From assembly GCA_902496265.1 (NCBI GenBank), contig CABVAD010000077.1, positions 1-5,963 of the forward strand: a stretch of DNA of 5,963 nt. Direction: 5' to 3'. Positions 1-5,421 of this stretch are shown here, piece by piece. The translations under genes and the position numbers were made by a program. The stretch comes from an uncultured Oscillospiraceae bacterium. GTDB lineage: Bacteria > Bacillota > Clostridia > Oscillospirales > Acutalibacteraceae. Numbering within the stretch: position 1 is the stretch's first letter; each line of letters opens with the position of its first letter. The notes under the pieces are model-generated. The model was given only the letters and a program-made list of their open reading frames with translations, did no database searches and had not been told where the DNA came from.

Positions 1-48
1 CAAGAGCAACCCCATTAAGTATTAATTGAAAGAGTGAATTTTTAATAA
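1..48 (+). other. Leader upstream of ftsE; start of window
   Basis: This is a short AT-rich stretch before ftsE. An in-frame TAA at 46-48 directly precedes the ftsE ATG, so the gene cannot begin further upstream. A weak purine-rich stretch, GAAAGAG at 28-34, is the only candidate ribosome binding site, and its 14-base distance from the ATG is longer than usual. A TATTAAT at 20-26 resembles a -10 element, but any -35 partner would fall at or before the window edge, so no promoter is claimed. Whether ftsE is first in its operon cannot be decided here. Confidence 0.4.
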
Positions 49-771
49 ATGGAAGGAATACTCACAGAACGTGAAAATCAGACGCCCGCAAAGCCTATTA
101 TTGAATTCCGCGGCGTTTCGAAAACCTATCCTACGGGAACTCACGCGATTGAGGATATTAACATAAGAATAACGGCGGGGGAATTTGTTTTTGTAGTCGG
201 TTCCTCGGGTGCGGGTAAGAGTACCTTTATGAAGCTCATAATGCGCGAGGAAAAGGCTAATACGGGTACGATTATAGTTAACGGCTTTAATCTCACCTCA
301 ATGCCGCGAAAACAGGTGCCTATGCTCCGCCGTACTATGGGAATTGTTTTTCAGGACTTCCGCCTTATACCGACAATGAATGTCTTTCAGAACGTTGCGT
401 TTGCAATGCACGTTGTGGGAGCGAGCGACAGGGACGTGCGGCGAGAGGTTTCAAAGGCGCTCTCAAAGGTAGGTCTCGGAAATAAAGCGCGCTCAATGCC
501 CGCTCAGCTTTCGGGCGGCGAGCAGCAGCGCGTCGGTCTTGCGCGCGCGCTTGTTAACTCGCCCGACCTTATTATTGCGGACGAGCCTACGGGAAATGTT
601 GACCCGAATATGTCGTATGAAATAGTATCCCTGCTTACCGAAATCAATAAGCGCGGCACTACCGTGCTTATGGTTACTCACGACCATAATCTCGTGAGGG
701 ATTTTCAGCATAGGGTTATTATGCTTGAACGCGGGAAAATTGTAGCAGATAACGCCGGAGGTAGCTTTTAA
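49..771 (+). CDS. ftsE: Cell division ATP-binding protein FtsE
   Basis: This is the cytoplasmic ABC-type ATPase of the FtsEX complex. With FtsX it converts ATP hydrolysis into a signal across the membrane that controls peptidoglycan hydrolases during division or elongation. The 240-residue protein has every expected element: Walker A GSSGAGKS at residues 51-58, Q-loop Gln102 in FQDFRLI, ABC signature LSGGEQQR at 154-161, Walker B LIIADE at 174-179, D-loop GNVD at 182-185 and switch His211. The wording FQDFRLIPTMNVFQNV is characteristic of FtsE and separates it from LolD/MacB-type ATPases, and the adjoining ftsX settles the identity. The conserved domain begins near Ile17, so there is a short polar N-terminal extension of about 16 residues and the protein is slightly longer than the usual 220-230. 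The ATG at 49 is the first possible start because a stop codon precedes it. The gene overlaps ftsX by one base (TAATG), which suggests translational coupling. Confidence 0.97.
   Translation: MEGILTERENQTPAKPIIEFRGVSKTYPTGTHAIEDINIRITAGEFVFVVGSSGAGKSTFMKLIMREEKANTGTIIVNGFNLTSMPRKQVPMLRRTMGIVFQDFRLIPTMNVFQNVAFAMHVVGASDRDVRREVSKALSKVGLGNKARSMPAQLSGGEQQRVGLARALVNSPDLIIADEPTGNVDPNMSYEIVSLLTEINKRGTTVLMVTHDHNLVRDFQHRVIMLERGKIVADNAGGSF
757..762 (+). promoter_or_regulatory. Ribosome binding site of ftsX inside ftsE
   Basis: GGAGGT lies within the last codons of ftsE, eight bases before the ftsX ATG. This is a near-perfect Shine-Dalgarno sequence at good spacing. It fixes the ftsX start at the TAATG overlap and supports coupled translation of the two subunits. 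Confidence 0.85.
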
Positions 772-1835
772 TGAAAATCAGCAGTATTAAATACCTTACC
801 GGCGAGGGTGTAAAAAACGCCTGGGTTAACAGGCTTATGACCTTAGCCTCGGTCGGCGTGCTTGTTGCGTGTATGGTAATTATCGGTCTTGCCATTCTTA
901 TTTCCGAGAATGTGAACAAGGCGGTCGGCAAGCTTGAACAGCAAAACGTCGTTATGGCGTATATGAAGGATTACAACTGGGCGCTCTACGGCGAAAAGGA
1001 AACTTCTTCCGATTCCTCGGCTTCTTCTTCGGACAGCGCTTCGTCCGATACCGAAAGCACCGCGTCAGACGGGGAAGAGGCGGATAAAAACGGGATTAAG
1101 CCGAGCGATTATGTAATTCACAGCGACGATGAGGCAAAGGCGCTCTGCGATGAAATTGCAAAGCTCCCGAATGTCGCCTCGGTCACATATGTGACAAGCG
1201 AGGAGGGGCTTGAGAGCGTAAAGGAATCTATGCTTGAGGGACAGGAAAGCTATTTCACTTTCCTTGACGAGGAATACGGCAATCCGATGTCGGGCGCGGC
1301 TAAAATCACCATGAAGGATATGTCGAAATTTGACGAAACCCTTGAGCAGATAAAGAAAATGGACGGTATCGACGCGATACAGTCTCAAAACGATTTAGCC
1401 GATAAAATAACCGCGATTAAGCGGGGAATAGGTATCGCGGGATTTTGGATTATTGCTATATTGATGGTGATTTCGCTCGTTATAGTCTCCAACACTATAA
1501 GGGTTACAATGTATAACCGCAAGCTTGAAATCAGCATTATGAAGGCGGTGGGCGCTACCGATTCCTTTGTCCGTATACCCTTTATTGTCGAGGGTATGCT
1601 GATAGGCGTTATTTCTGCGTTTCTGGCAGAGGGGCTTTTGTACTTCTGCTACCGCGTTGCAACCGAAACTATAATTTCCACGCTCGGCACTACCGATATT
1701 GTGCATTACGGCGATGTGGCTTGGTGGCTGCTGCTGATATTTATCGGTATAGGTATATTCGCCGGCGTGCTCGGCAGCGTTATTATGATAAGCAAGTATC
1801 TTCGCCGCGAGGGCAGCGAATTTACCGCCATTTAA
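771..1835 (+). CDS. ftsX: Cell division protein FtsX
   Basis: This is the membrane subunit of FtsEX, which passes ATPase activity in FtsE to a cell-wall hydrolase outside the cell. The 354-residue chain has the family topology: a cytoplasmic N-terminus, a first membrane helix at about 24-44, a large extracellular domain at about 45-218, then three helices at about 220-242, 270-293 and 317-340. The segment after helix 2, with NTIRVTMYNRKLEISIMKAVGAT at about 241-263, is the typical FtsX/MacB cytoplasmic coupling region. The extracellular domain contains LPNVASVTYVTSEEGL at 132-147, matching the usual FtsX fold. The protein is longer than the roughly 300 residues common in Gram-positives, mainly because of an acidic Ser/Asp/Glu-rich insert at about 75-108. 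The downstream M23 coiled-coil peptidase is the likely partner bound by the extracellular domain. Confidence 0.95.
   Translation: MKISSIKYLTGEGVKNAWVNRLMTLASVGVLVACMVIIGLAILISENVNKAVGKLEQQNVVMAYMKDYNWALYGEKETSSDSSASSSDSASSDTESTASDGEEADKNGIKPSDYVIHSDDEAKALCDEIAKLPNVASVTYVTSEEGLESVKESMLEGQESYFTFLDEEYGNPMSGAAKITMKDMSKFDETLEQIKKMDGIDAIQSQNDLADKITAIKRGIGIAGFWIIAILMVISLVIVSNTIRVTMYNRKLEISIMKAVGATDSFVRIPFIVEGMLIGVISAFLAEGLLYFCYRVATETIISTLGTTDIVHYGDVAWWLLLIFIGIGIFAGVLGSVIMISKYLRREGSEFTAI
993..1094 (+). repeat. Low-complexity Ser/Asp/Glu insert in the FtsX extracellular domain
   Basis: Residues 75-108 of FtsX consist almost entirely of Ser, Asp, Glu, Ala, Thr, Gly and Lys, with runs such as SSDSSASSSDSASSD. 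The DNA shows imperfect TCN/GAY repeats (for example tcttcttcc and tcttcttcg). The insert follows the first extracellular strand and precedes the conserved helix near residue 118. It should be a disordered, negatively charged loop outside the cell. Repeats of this kind can vary in length by replication slippage. Function is unknown. Confidence 0.75.
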
Positions 1836-1862
1836 CCTTAGAACAGTCAGACCCGTGTTTTT

Positions 1863-1867
1863 GGAGG
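1863..1867 (+). promoter_or_regulatory. Ribosome binding site of the M23 peptidase gene
   Basis: GGAGG lies six bases before the ATG at 1874. It decides the start of the peptidase. The reading frame stays open upstream into ftsX, to an ATG at 1721, but that longer form would put 51 Arg/Tyr-rich residues before an obvious signal peptide and has no Shine-Dalgarno sequence. Confidence 0.88.
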
Positions 1868-1873
1868 AAAACA

Positions 1874-3094
1874 ATGAAAAAAAGGTTTATAAAGCTTCTT
1901 TCTGCAGTTACGGTACTTTCGATTTTGCTCGGCGTATATTTCTGCGTACCTGTTTTAGCTAAGACCGCATCCCAGCTGCGAAGCGAAATTTCCAAAATAC
2001 AAAATGAGCAAAATCAGCTTAAAGCTGAAATTGATTCGCTTAAAAGCGACAAGAAAAAACAGCAGGAGCTTAAAGAGGCAATCGAAAAGCAGATGGCGCT
2101 TGTTCAGAAGGAAATCGACCTGTGCAATCAGCAGATCAGTTCAATAAACAGTAAAATTGCCGCAAATAAGGCGGAAATCGAAAAGAAAAACGCCGAAATT
2201 GAGGCGGACAAGCTCGCCTTTAAAAAGCGTCTGCGCGCTATTTATATGAGCAGCTCGGACAGTAATGTTCAGGTGCTTTTAGGAGCAGATGATTTTTCAC
2301 AGTTTTTGCAGCTGTCTCAGCTCACTGCGTCGGTTTCGGCGCGAGATAAGCTTATGATTGAAAAGATTGTTGAGGCTGTTGAAGTGCTTGAAGCAAAACA
2401 GGCGGAAAACAATAAGCTTTTAGAAGAGCAAAAAAGCGTTAAAGCCACAATTACCGCAAAGCAGAACGAGCTTAAGTCGCAAAGCAATGAGATACAGTCT
2501 ATTATTTCCGACCTTAACAACAAACAGAGCGCGGCACAGTCTCAGGTTAACGATAATGCGGCGCTGCTTAAGGAAATGCAGAAGGATCTCAATGAAATAC
2601 TCAACAGTGCAAATTCAGGCACAGGTCAGGTATACGACGGAGGACAGTTCCTCTGGCCGACCCCGACCATTACCAGAATCACGTCTTATTACGGTCCGCG
2701 CTGGGGCACTACTCATAAGGGCATTGACATATCAAACGGAACCTACGGCGCTAAAATCGTTGCAATTGCGGACGGAGTTGTAACCCGCTCGATAAATCAT
2801 TGCACCCATAATTATCCTAAATCAGGTGATTGCTGCGGAATTTCGGGTCAGGGCAAGGGCTACGGAAACCACGTTGTAATCGACCACGGCCGCGGCTCTG
2901 ACGGAAGCACCTACGCGGCTTATTACGCGCATATGTCCTCTGTGGCGGTTTCTACAGGTCAGCACGTTAAGAAGGGGCAGACAATAGGCTATGTCGGCTG
3001 TACCGGATATTCAACGGGACCGCATCTCCATTTCGGACTTATCGTAAACGGTGGGTGGAAGGATCCTATGCGGTATTATTCCGCAACAAAATAA
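1874..3094 (+). CDS. Secreted coiled-coil M23 peptidoglycan endopeptidase, FtsEX-linked (EnvC/PcsB-like architecture)
   Basis: This is a 406-residue exported cell-wall hydrolase, expected to cut peptide cross-links in peptidoglycan under FtsEX control. Residues 1-29 form a signal peptide: MKKR, a hydrophobic core, and a likely cut after VLA. Residues about 33-245 are a long Lys/Glu/Gln-rich coiled coil. It is broken at about 119-162 by the segment RLRAIYMSSSDS through VQVLLGADDFSQFL, which matches the hinge region common to EnvC- and PcsB-type hydrolase regulators. A Gly/Ser linker leads to a LytM/M23 domain from about 259 to the C-terminus. The zinc ligands are present as His281 and Asp285 (HKGID) and His386 (HLHF), along with catalytic His353 (YAHM) and His384. 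It is therefore likely active, unlike E. coli EnvC, whose LytM domain has lost metal binding. An inserted loop at about 308-330 carries three Cys, and a fourth is at 376. The gene is last in the ftsEX block. In other Gram-positives the same role is played by PcsB (CHAP domain) or CwlO (NlpC/P60 domain). Confidence 0.93.
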   Translation: MKKRFIKLLSAVTVLSILLGVYFCVPVLAKTASQLRSEISKIQNEQNQLKAEIDSLKSDKKKQQELKEAIEKQMALVQKEIDLCNQQISSINSKIAANKAEIEKKNAEIEADKLAFKKRLRAIYMSSSDSNVQVLLGADDFSQFLQLSQLTASVSARDKLMIEKIVEAVEVLEAKQAENNKLLEEQKSVKATITAKQNELKSQSNEIQSIISDLNNKQSAAQSQVNDNAALLKEMQKDLNEILNSANSGTGQVYDGGQFLWPTPTITRITSYYGPRWGTTHKGIDISNGTYGAKIVAIADGVVTRSINHCTHNYPKSGDCCGISGQGKGYGNHVVIDHGRGSDGSTYAAYYAHMSSVAVSTGQHVKKGQTIGYVGCTGYSTGPHLHFGLIVNGGWKDPMRYYSATK

Positions 3095-3101
3095 TAAAAC
3101 C

Positions 3102-3138
3102 GCCGTCACCCAAGGCTTCTATCGGGTGACGGCTTTTT
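3102..3138 (+). terminator. Intrinsic terminator of the ftsEX-peptidase operon
   Basis: A perfect 10-base-pair stem pairs GCCGTCACCC (3102-3111) with GGGTGACGGC (3124-3133) around a 12-base loop, and TTTTT follows at 3134-3138. It begins eight bases after the peptidase stop codon. The GC-rich stem and the T-tract fit a Rho-independent terminator well. The next gene's ribosome binding site starts two bases beyond the T-tract. Confidence 0.92.
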
Positions 3139-3140
3139 GC

Positions 3141-3148
3141 AAGGGGTG
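3141..3148 (+). promoter_or_regulatory. Ribosome binding site of the VanZ gene, supporting an AUU start
   Basis: AAGGGGTG resembles the AAGGAGGTG consensus with one base missing. It lies six bases before the ATT at 3155 and three before the ATT at 3152. No comparable purine-rich site precedes the in-frame ATG at 3200, where the upstream DNA is T-rich and encodes hydrophobic residues. The site therefore favours a start at 3155. Confidence 0.65.
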
Positions 3149-3154
3149 TAAATT

Positions 3155-3646
3155 ATTAAGGGCTTCAGAATCGTTTCGGTCGTTTTACTTTGCTTATGGA
3201 TGTCTCTGATTTTTTATCTTTCTTCGCAAAATGCCGAGATTTCCTCGGAAACCAGCGGCAGTATTATCGAATCGGTCGCGGGTATTTTTTACCCGGGCTT
3301 TTCAGATATGTCCTCAGCTAAACAGGACGAAATAATAGGTGATTTTCAGTTTATAGCCAGAAAGGCGGCGCATTTTTCTCTTTATGCCGTTTTGGGTGTC
3401 CTGTCGTTTTTAAGCGTTGTGAGCTATCGGAATCTGAAATACCGTTTTCGCGTTTTATTAAGCGCGGGAATTTGTCTTTTATATGCGGCAAGCGATGAAT
3501 TCCATCAGCTTTTTGTAGCGGGCCGCAGCGGAGAAATTCGCGATGTCTGCATTGATTTCTGCGGCTCGGTGCTTGCAATTACTGTTTTAGCACTTTTAGC
3601 AAGATTTATCAAACGTATCTATAAGCATATAGGGACGGTGGACTAA
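3155..3646 (+). CDS. VanZ-family membrane protein, probable AUU start
   Basis: This is a small integral membrane protein of the VanZ family. The family is named after a teicoplanin-resistance accessory gene, but most chromosomal members have no known role, and resistance should not be inferred. From 3155 the product is 163 residues with four membrane segments: about 4-23, 70-89, 98-113 and 129-151. The family's conserved polar positions are present: Arg69-Lys70 and His73 in RKAAH, Asp114-Glu115 and His117-Gln118 in SDEFHQLF, Arg124, and Asp130/Asp134 in RDVCIDFCG. The first ATG, at 3200, would delete most of helix 1 and has no ribosome binding site. The frame is open back only to a TAA at 3149-3151, and the codons between contain no ATG, GTG or TTG. 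ATT at 3155 gives a typical VanZ N-terminus (K-G-F-R, then a hydrophobic run to LWMSLIFYLSSQ). Family call is firm; the start is inferred. It abuts the next gene with no gap (TAA then ATG). Confidence 0.85.
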   Translation: MKGFRIVSVVLLCLWMSLIFYLSSQNAEISSETSGSIIESVAGIFYPGFSDMSSAKQDEIIGDFQFIARKAAHFSLYAVLGVLSFLSVVSYRNLKYRFRVLLSAGICLLYAASDEFHQLFVAGRSGEIRDVCIDFCGSVLAITVLALLARFIKRIYKHIGTVD

Positions 3647-4918
3647 ATGAGGAATAAAAATTTTAAGCTTAAGTATTTCTACATAGGACTTACGGCTTTT
3701 TTAACCGTGGCGGCATGCGTCGTGTTTTTCTTTTTAATCTACCGTCTGCCGGGGATACTGTCTTTTCTCGGAAAAATACTTTCGGTTATACAGCCTGTTA
3801 TAATCGGACTTATAATTGCATATCTTGTTAATCCCATTGCCAATTCGATAAACGGCGGCTTATTAAGGCTTTCAAAAAAATATTTTAATAAAAAGCCCGA
3901 AATTGCCCGCAAAATATCAAAAGCGGTGAGCGTTTTCGGTGCGTTAGCGGTATTTTTGCTTGTTTTAATACTGATTATCTATATGATAGTCCCGCAGTTT
4001 ATCGACAGCATTTCGAGTATGATAAAGGTTTTGCCGGGTCAGCTTGACGCTTTTATTAAGAGGGTTTCCGCGGAATTTGAACGCAATAAGGACCTGCAAA
4101 ACCTGATAAATGCGGTTTACGAATACGAGAAGGAATGGCTGCAAAACGACCTTACGGGTTATGTCAATTCCGTTGCCACATATTTTGCCTCGGGGGTTTG
4201 GAGCGTTGTAAGCTTTCTTAAAAATTTTGCGGTCGGACTTATTTTCGCGCTTTATATACTCTTCAACAAGGCACTGCTTATGCGGCAGTTCAGAAAGCTT
4301 TTATATGCCTGCATTAACAATAATGTTGTGGAGCATATTTTCAGGACGGGGAATAAGGCGCACAGAATTTTCAGCGGCTTTATATACGGTAAGCTGTTAG
4401 ATTCGTTTATAATCGGCGTCCTCTGCTTCATAGGCATATCTATTCTTAAAATCCCGTATACTATGCTTGTGGCGGTTGTAATCGGAGTCACTAACATTAT
4501 TCCCGTTTTCGGTCCTTACTTAGGCGGAATCCCCTGCGCGGCGCTGATACTTCTGACCGACCCTATGAAGGGACTCTATTTTATAATCTTCATAATACTT
4601 CTTCAGGCGCTTGACGGAAACTTTATAGGACCTAAAATTCTCGGAAATTCCACGGGGCTTTCTGCCTTTTGGGTTGTTTTTGCCATTGTAGCGGGCGGCG
4701 GTCTTTTCGGAGTACTCGGTATGCTTATCGGAGTTCCGCTATTTGCCGTAATTTATTATCTGGTTACAACCTTTGTCAATTTCAGGCTTAAAAGAAAGAA
4801 ACTGCCGTGTGAGAGCGATTTTTATGATTCGACAGTTTGCGACAAGATTAAAGGAAGCGAGGATTTAAGGGTTGAGATACCGCTCAGCGATACCTCAGCG
4901 GCTGAAGAAAATTCTTAA
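3647..4918 (+). CDS. AI-2E/PerM-family transporter (UPF0118-type membrane protein)
   Basis: This is a 423-residue polytopic membrane protein of the AI-2E transporter family (Pfam PF01594; relatives include TqsA, PerM, YdiK and YtvI). Members have been linked to autoinducer-2 export or to ion export; the substrate here cannot be predicted. Hydrophobic segments occur at about 10-32, 38-62, 91-116 and 185-206, with several more from about 238 to 390. Between the third and fourth lies a soluble, charged region at about 119-180, typical of the family. The conserved motif PVFGPYLGG is at 286-294, followed by LLTDP and GPKILG (328-333), and the C-terminal GMLIGVPLFAVIYYL helix is also characteristic. 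A polar acidic tail of about 45 residues follows a KRKK positive cluster, making the protein longer than the usual 350 or so. Start: ATG directly after the VanZ stop, with GGTGGA four bases upstream. Confidence 0.93.
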   Translation: MRNKNFKLKYFYIGLTAFLTVAACVVFFFLIYRLPGILSFLGKILSVIQPVIIGLIIAYLVNPIANSINGGLLRLSKKYFNKKPEIARKISKAVSVFGALAVFLLVLILIIYMIVPQFIDSISSMIKVLPGQLDAFIKRVSAEFERNKDLQNLINAVYEYEKEWLQNDLTGYVNSVATYFASGVWSVVSFLKNFAVGLIFALYILFNKALLMRQFRKLLYACINNNVVEHIFRTGNKAHRIFSGFIYGKLLDSFIIGVLCFIGISILKIPYTMLVAVVIGVTNIIPVFGPYLGGIPCAALILLTDPMKGLYFIIFIILLQALDGNFIGPKILGNSTGLSAFWVVFAIVAGGGLFGVLGMLIGVPLFAVIYYLVTTFVNFRLKRKKLPCESDFYDSTVCDKIKGSEDLRVEIPLSDTSAAEENS

Positions 4919-4920
4919 AT

Positions 4921-4928
4921 GAGGGTGG
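4921..4928 (+). promoter_or_regulatory. Ribosome binding site for the GTG start at 4934
   Basis: GAGGGTGG lies five bases before the GTG at 4934. It supports GTG as the real start of the coiled-coil gene. The ATG at 4919 is in another frame and stops after four codons. Confidence 0.6.
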
Positions 4929-4933
4929 ATTAA

Positions 4934-5419
4934 GTGAGAAAAAAAGATTTGCTTGCACAAAATACCGAGCTTTTTGACCGAATTACCGAGGCACAGCTGA
5001 AAATTTCCGAGCTTAAGAAGGAAATTGCAAATCGGGATACCGAAATTGACGGGCTTAAAAGGGAAATTGAGCGTCTGAACGCAAAGCTTAACGCCACCGA
5101 ACCGCTTAAAACGCTGGAGGCAAAGGTGGTAAAGCAGGCAGATGTATCGCCCGAGGTGGATTACGGCGCCGCGGTGATAGGAAAAACGGTGGTTGAGGCG
5201 GCTAAATGCTGTAACACGGTCACGGCAAACGGCGCGCCTGAGCTTGCAAAGGAGCTTGTCAACCTTATTCTCGGCAGAACCGAGGTCGCCAAGGCGGAAA
5301 TTTTAGCAATTGTTTCGTCGGAGGACAGCTTTGATACAAAAAAGCAAAAAATCGACGAACAGTATGAAAATGCCGCAGATTATTTTAAAAGCGCAACGGC
5401 GCAATTAACGGAGGGATAG
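4934..5419 (+). CDS. Coiled-coil protein of unknown function
   Basis: I do not recognise this 161-residue protein. It has no signal peptide or membrane segment, so it is probably cytoplasmic. Residues about 3-55 form a heptad coiled coil. One core position is N10, I17, I24, I31, I38, I45, L52, and the other is L6, L13, A20, L27, R34, L41, L48, which suggests an oligomer, probably a parallel dimer. A linker at about 56-75 leads to a mixed helical region containing DYGAAVIGKTVVEAAKCC (76-93), with adjacent Cys92-Cys93. A second helix follows at about 102-126 (ELAKELVNLILGRTEVAKAEIL), then a charged C-terminal helix at about 133-157. Codon use resembles its neighbours. It begins at GTG with a nearby ribosome binding site, 15 bases after the AI-2E family gene, and ends two bases before the flavin-reductase gene, so it is almost certainly co-transcribed. 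A scaffold or adaptor role is possible but only a guess. Confidence 0.8.
   Translation: MRKKDLLAQNTELFDRITEAQLKISELKKEIANRDTEIDGLKREIERLNAKLNATEPLKTLEAKVVKQADVSPEVDYGAAVIGKTVVEAAKCCNTVTANGAPELAKELVNLILGRTEVAKAEILAIVSSEDSFDTKKQKIDEQYENAADYFKSATAQLTEG
5410..5414 (+). promoter_or_regulatory. Ribosome binding site for the TTG start at 5422
   Basis: GGAGG, inside the end of the preceding gene, lies seven bases before the TTG at 5422. It decides a TTG start. The first in-frame ATG, at codon 23, would remove the conserved N-terminal helix and has no comparable site. Confidence 0.8.
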
Positions 5420-5421
5420 AT

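Noticed and set aside
20..31. TATTAAT and TTGAAA as an ftsE promoter
   Set aside because: The two elements are in the wrong order and spacing for each other, and any matching partner lies outside the window or inside the gene.
493..711. Minus-strand open frame inside ftsE
   Set aside because: It is antisense to the ABC signature and Walker B region of ftsE, whose codons are constrained. Nothing supports independent coding.
1721..1873. Upstream extension of the M23 peptidase frame to ATG 1721
   Set aside because: It overlaps ftsX by 115 bases, encodes an Arg/Tyr-rich stretch, and would bury the signal peptide internally. GGAGG at 1863 marks the ATG at 1874 instead.
1395..1874. Long minus-strand open frame of 159 codons opposite ftsX
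   Set aside because: It is fully antisense to the conserved C-terminal half of ftsX, its product is His/Asn/Tyr-rich without recognisable domains, and I saw no terminator or gene context for it. It looks like a shadow of the sense codon pattern.
1895..1960. Possible lipoprotein signal at Cys24 of the peptidase
   Set aside because: The residues before Cys (V-Y-F) do not form a lipobox, and a normal signal-peptidase site (VLA) follows five residues later.
2487..2783. Plus-strand 98-codon frame inside the peptidase gene
   Set aside because: It lies wholly inside the conserved coiled-coil/M23 gene in another frame, with Arg/Ser/Leu-rich composition and no ribosome binding site.
3155..3646. Glycopeptide resistance from the VanZ name
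   Set aside because: There are no vanH, vanA, vanX or vanS/R genes nearby, and VanZ-family proteins are widespread in non-resistant bacteria.
3647..4918. Quorum-sensing (autoinducer-2) export as a firm function
   Set aside because: The family name derives from one member; others are linked to ion export. No lux-type genes are present in the window.
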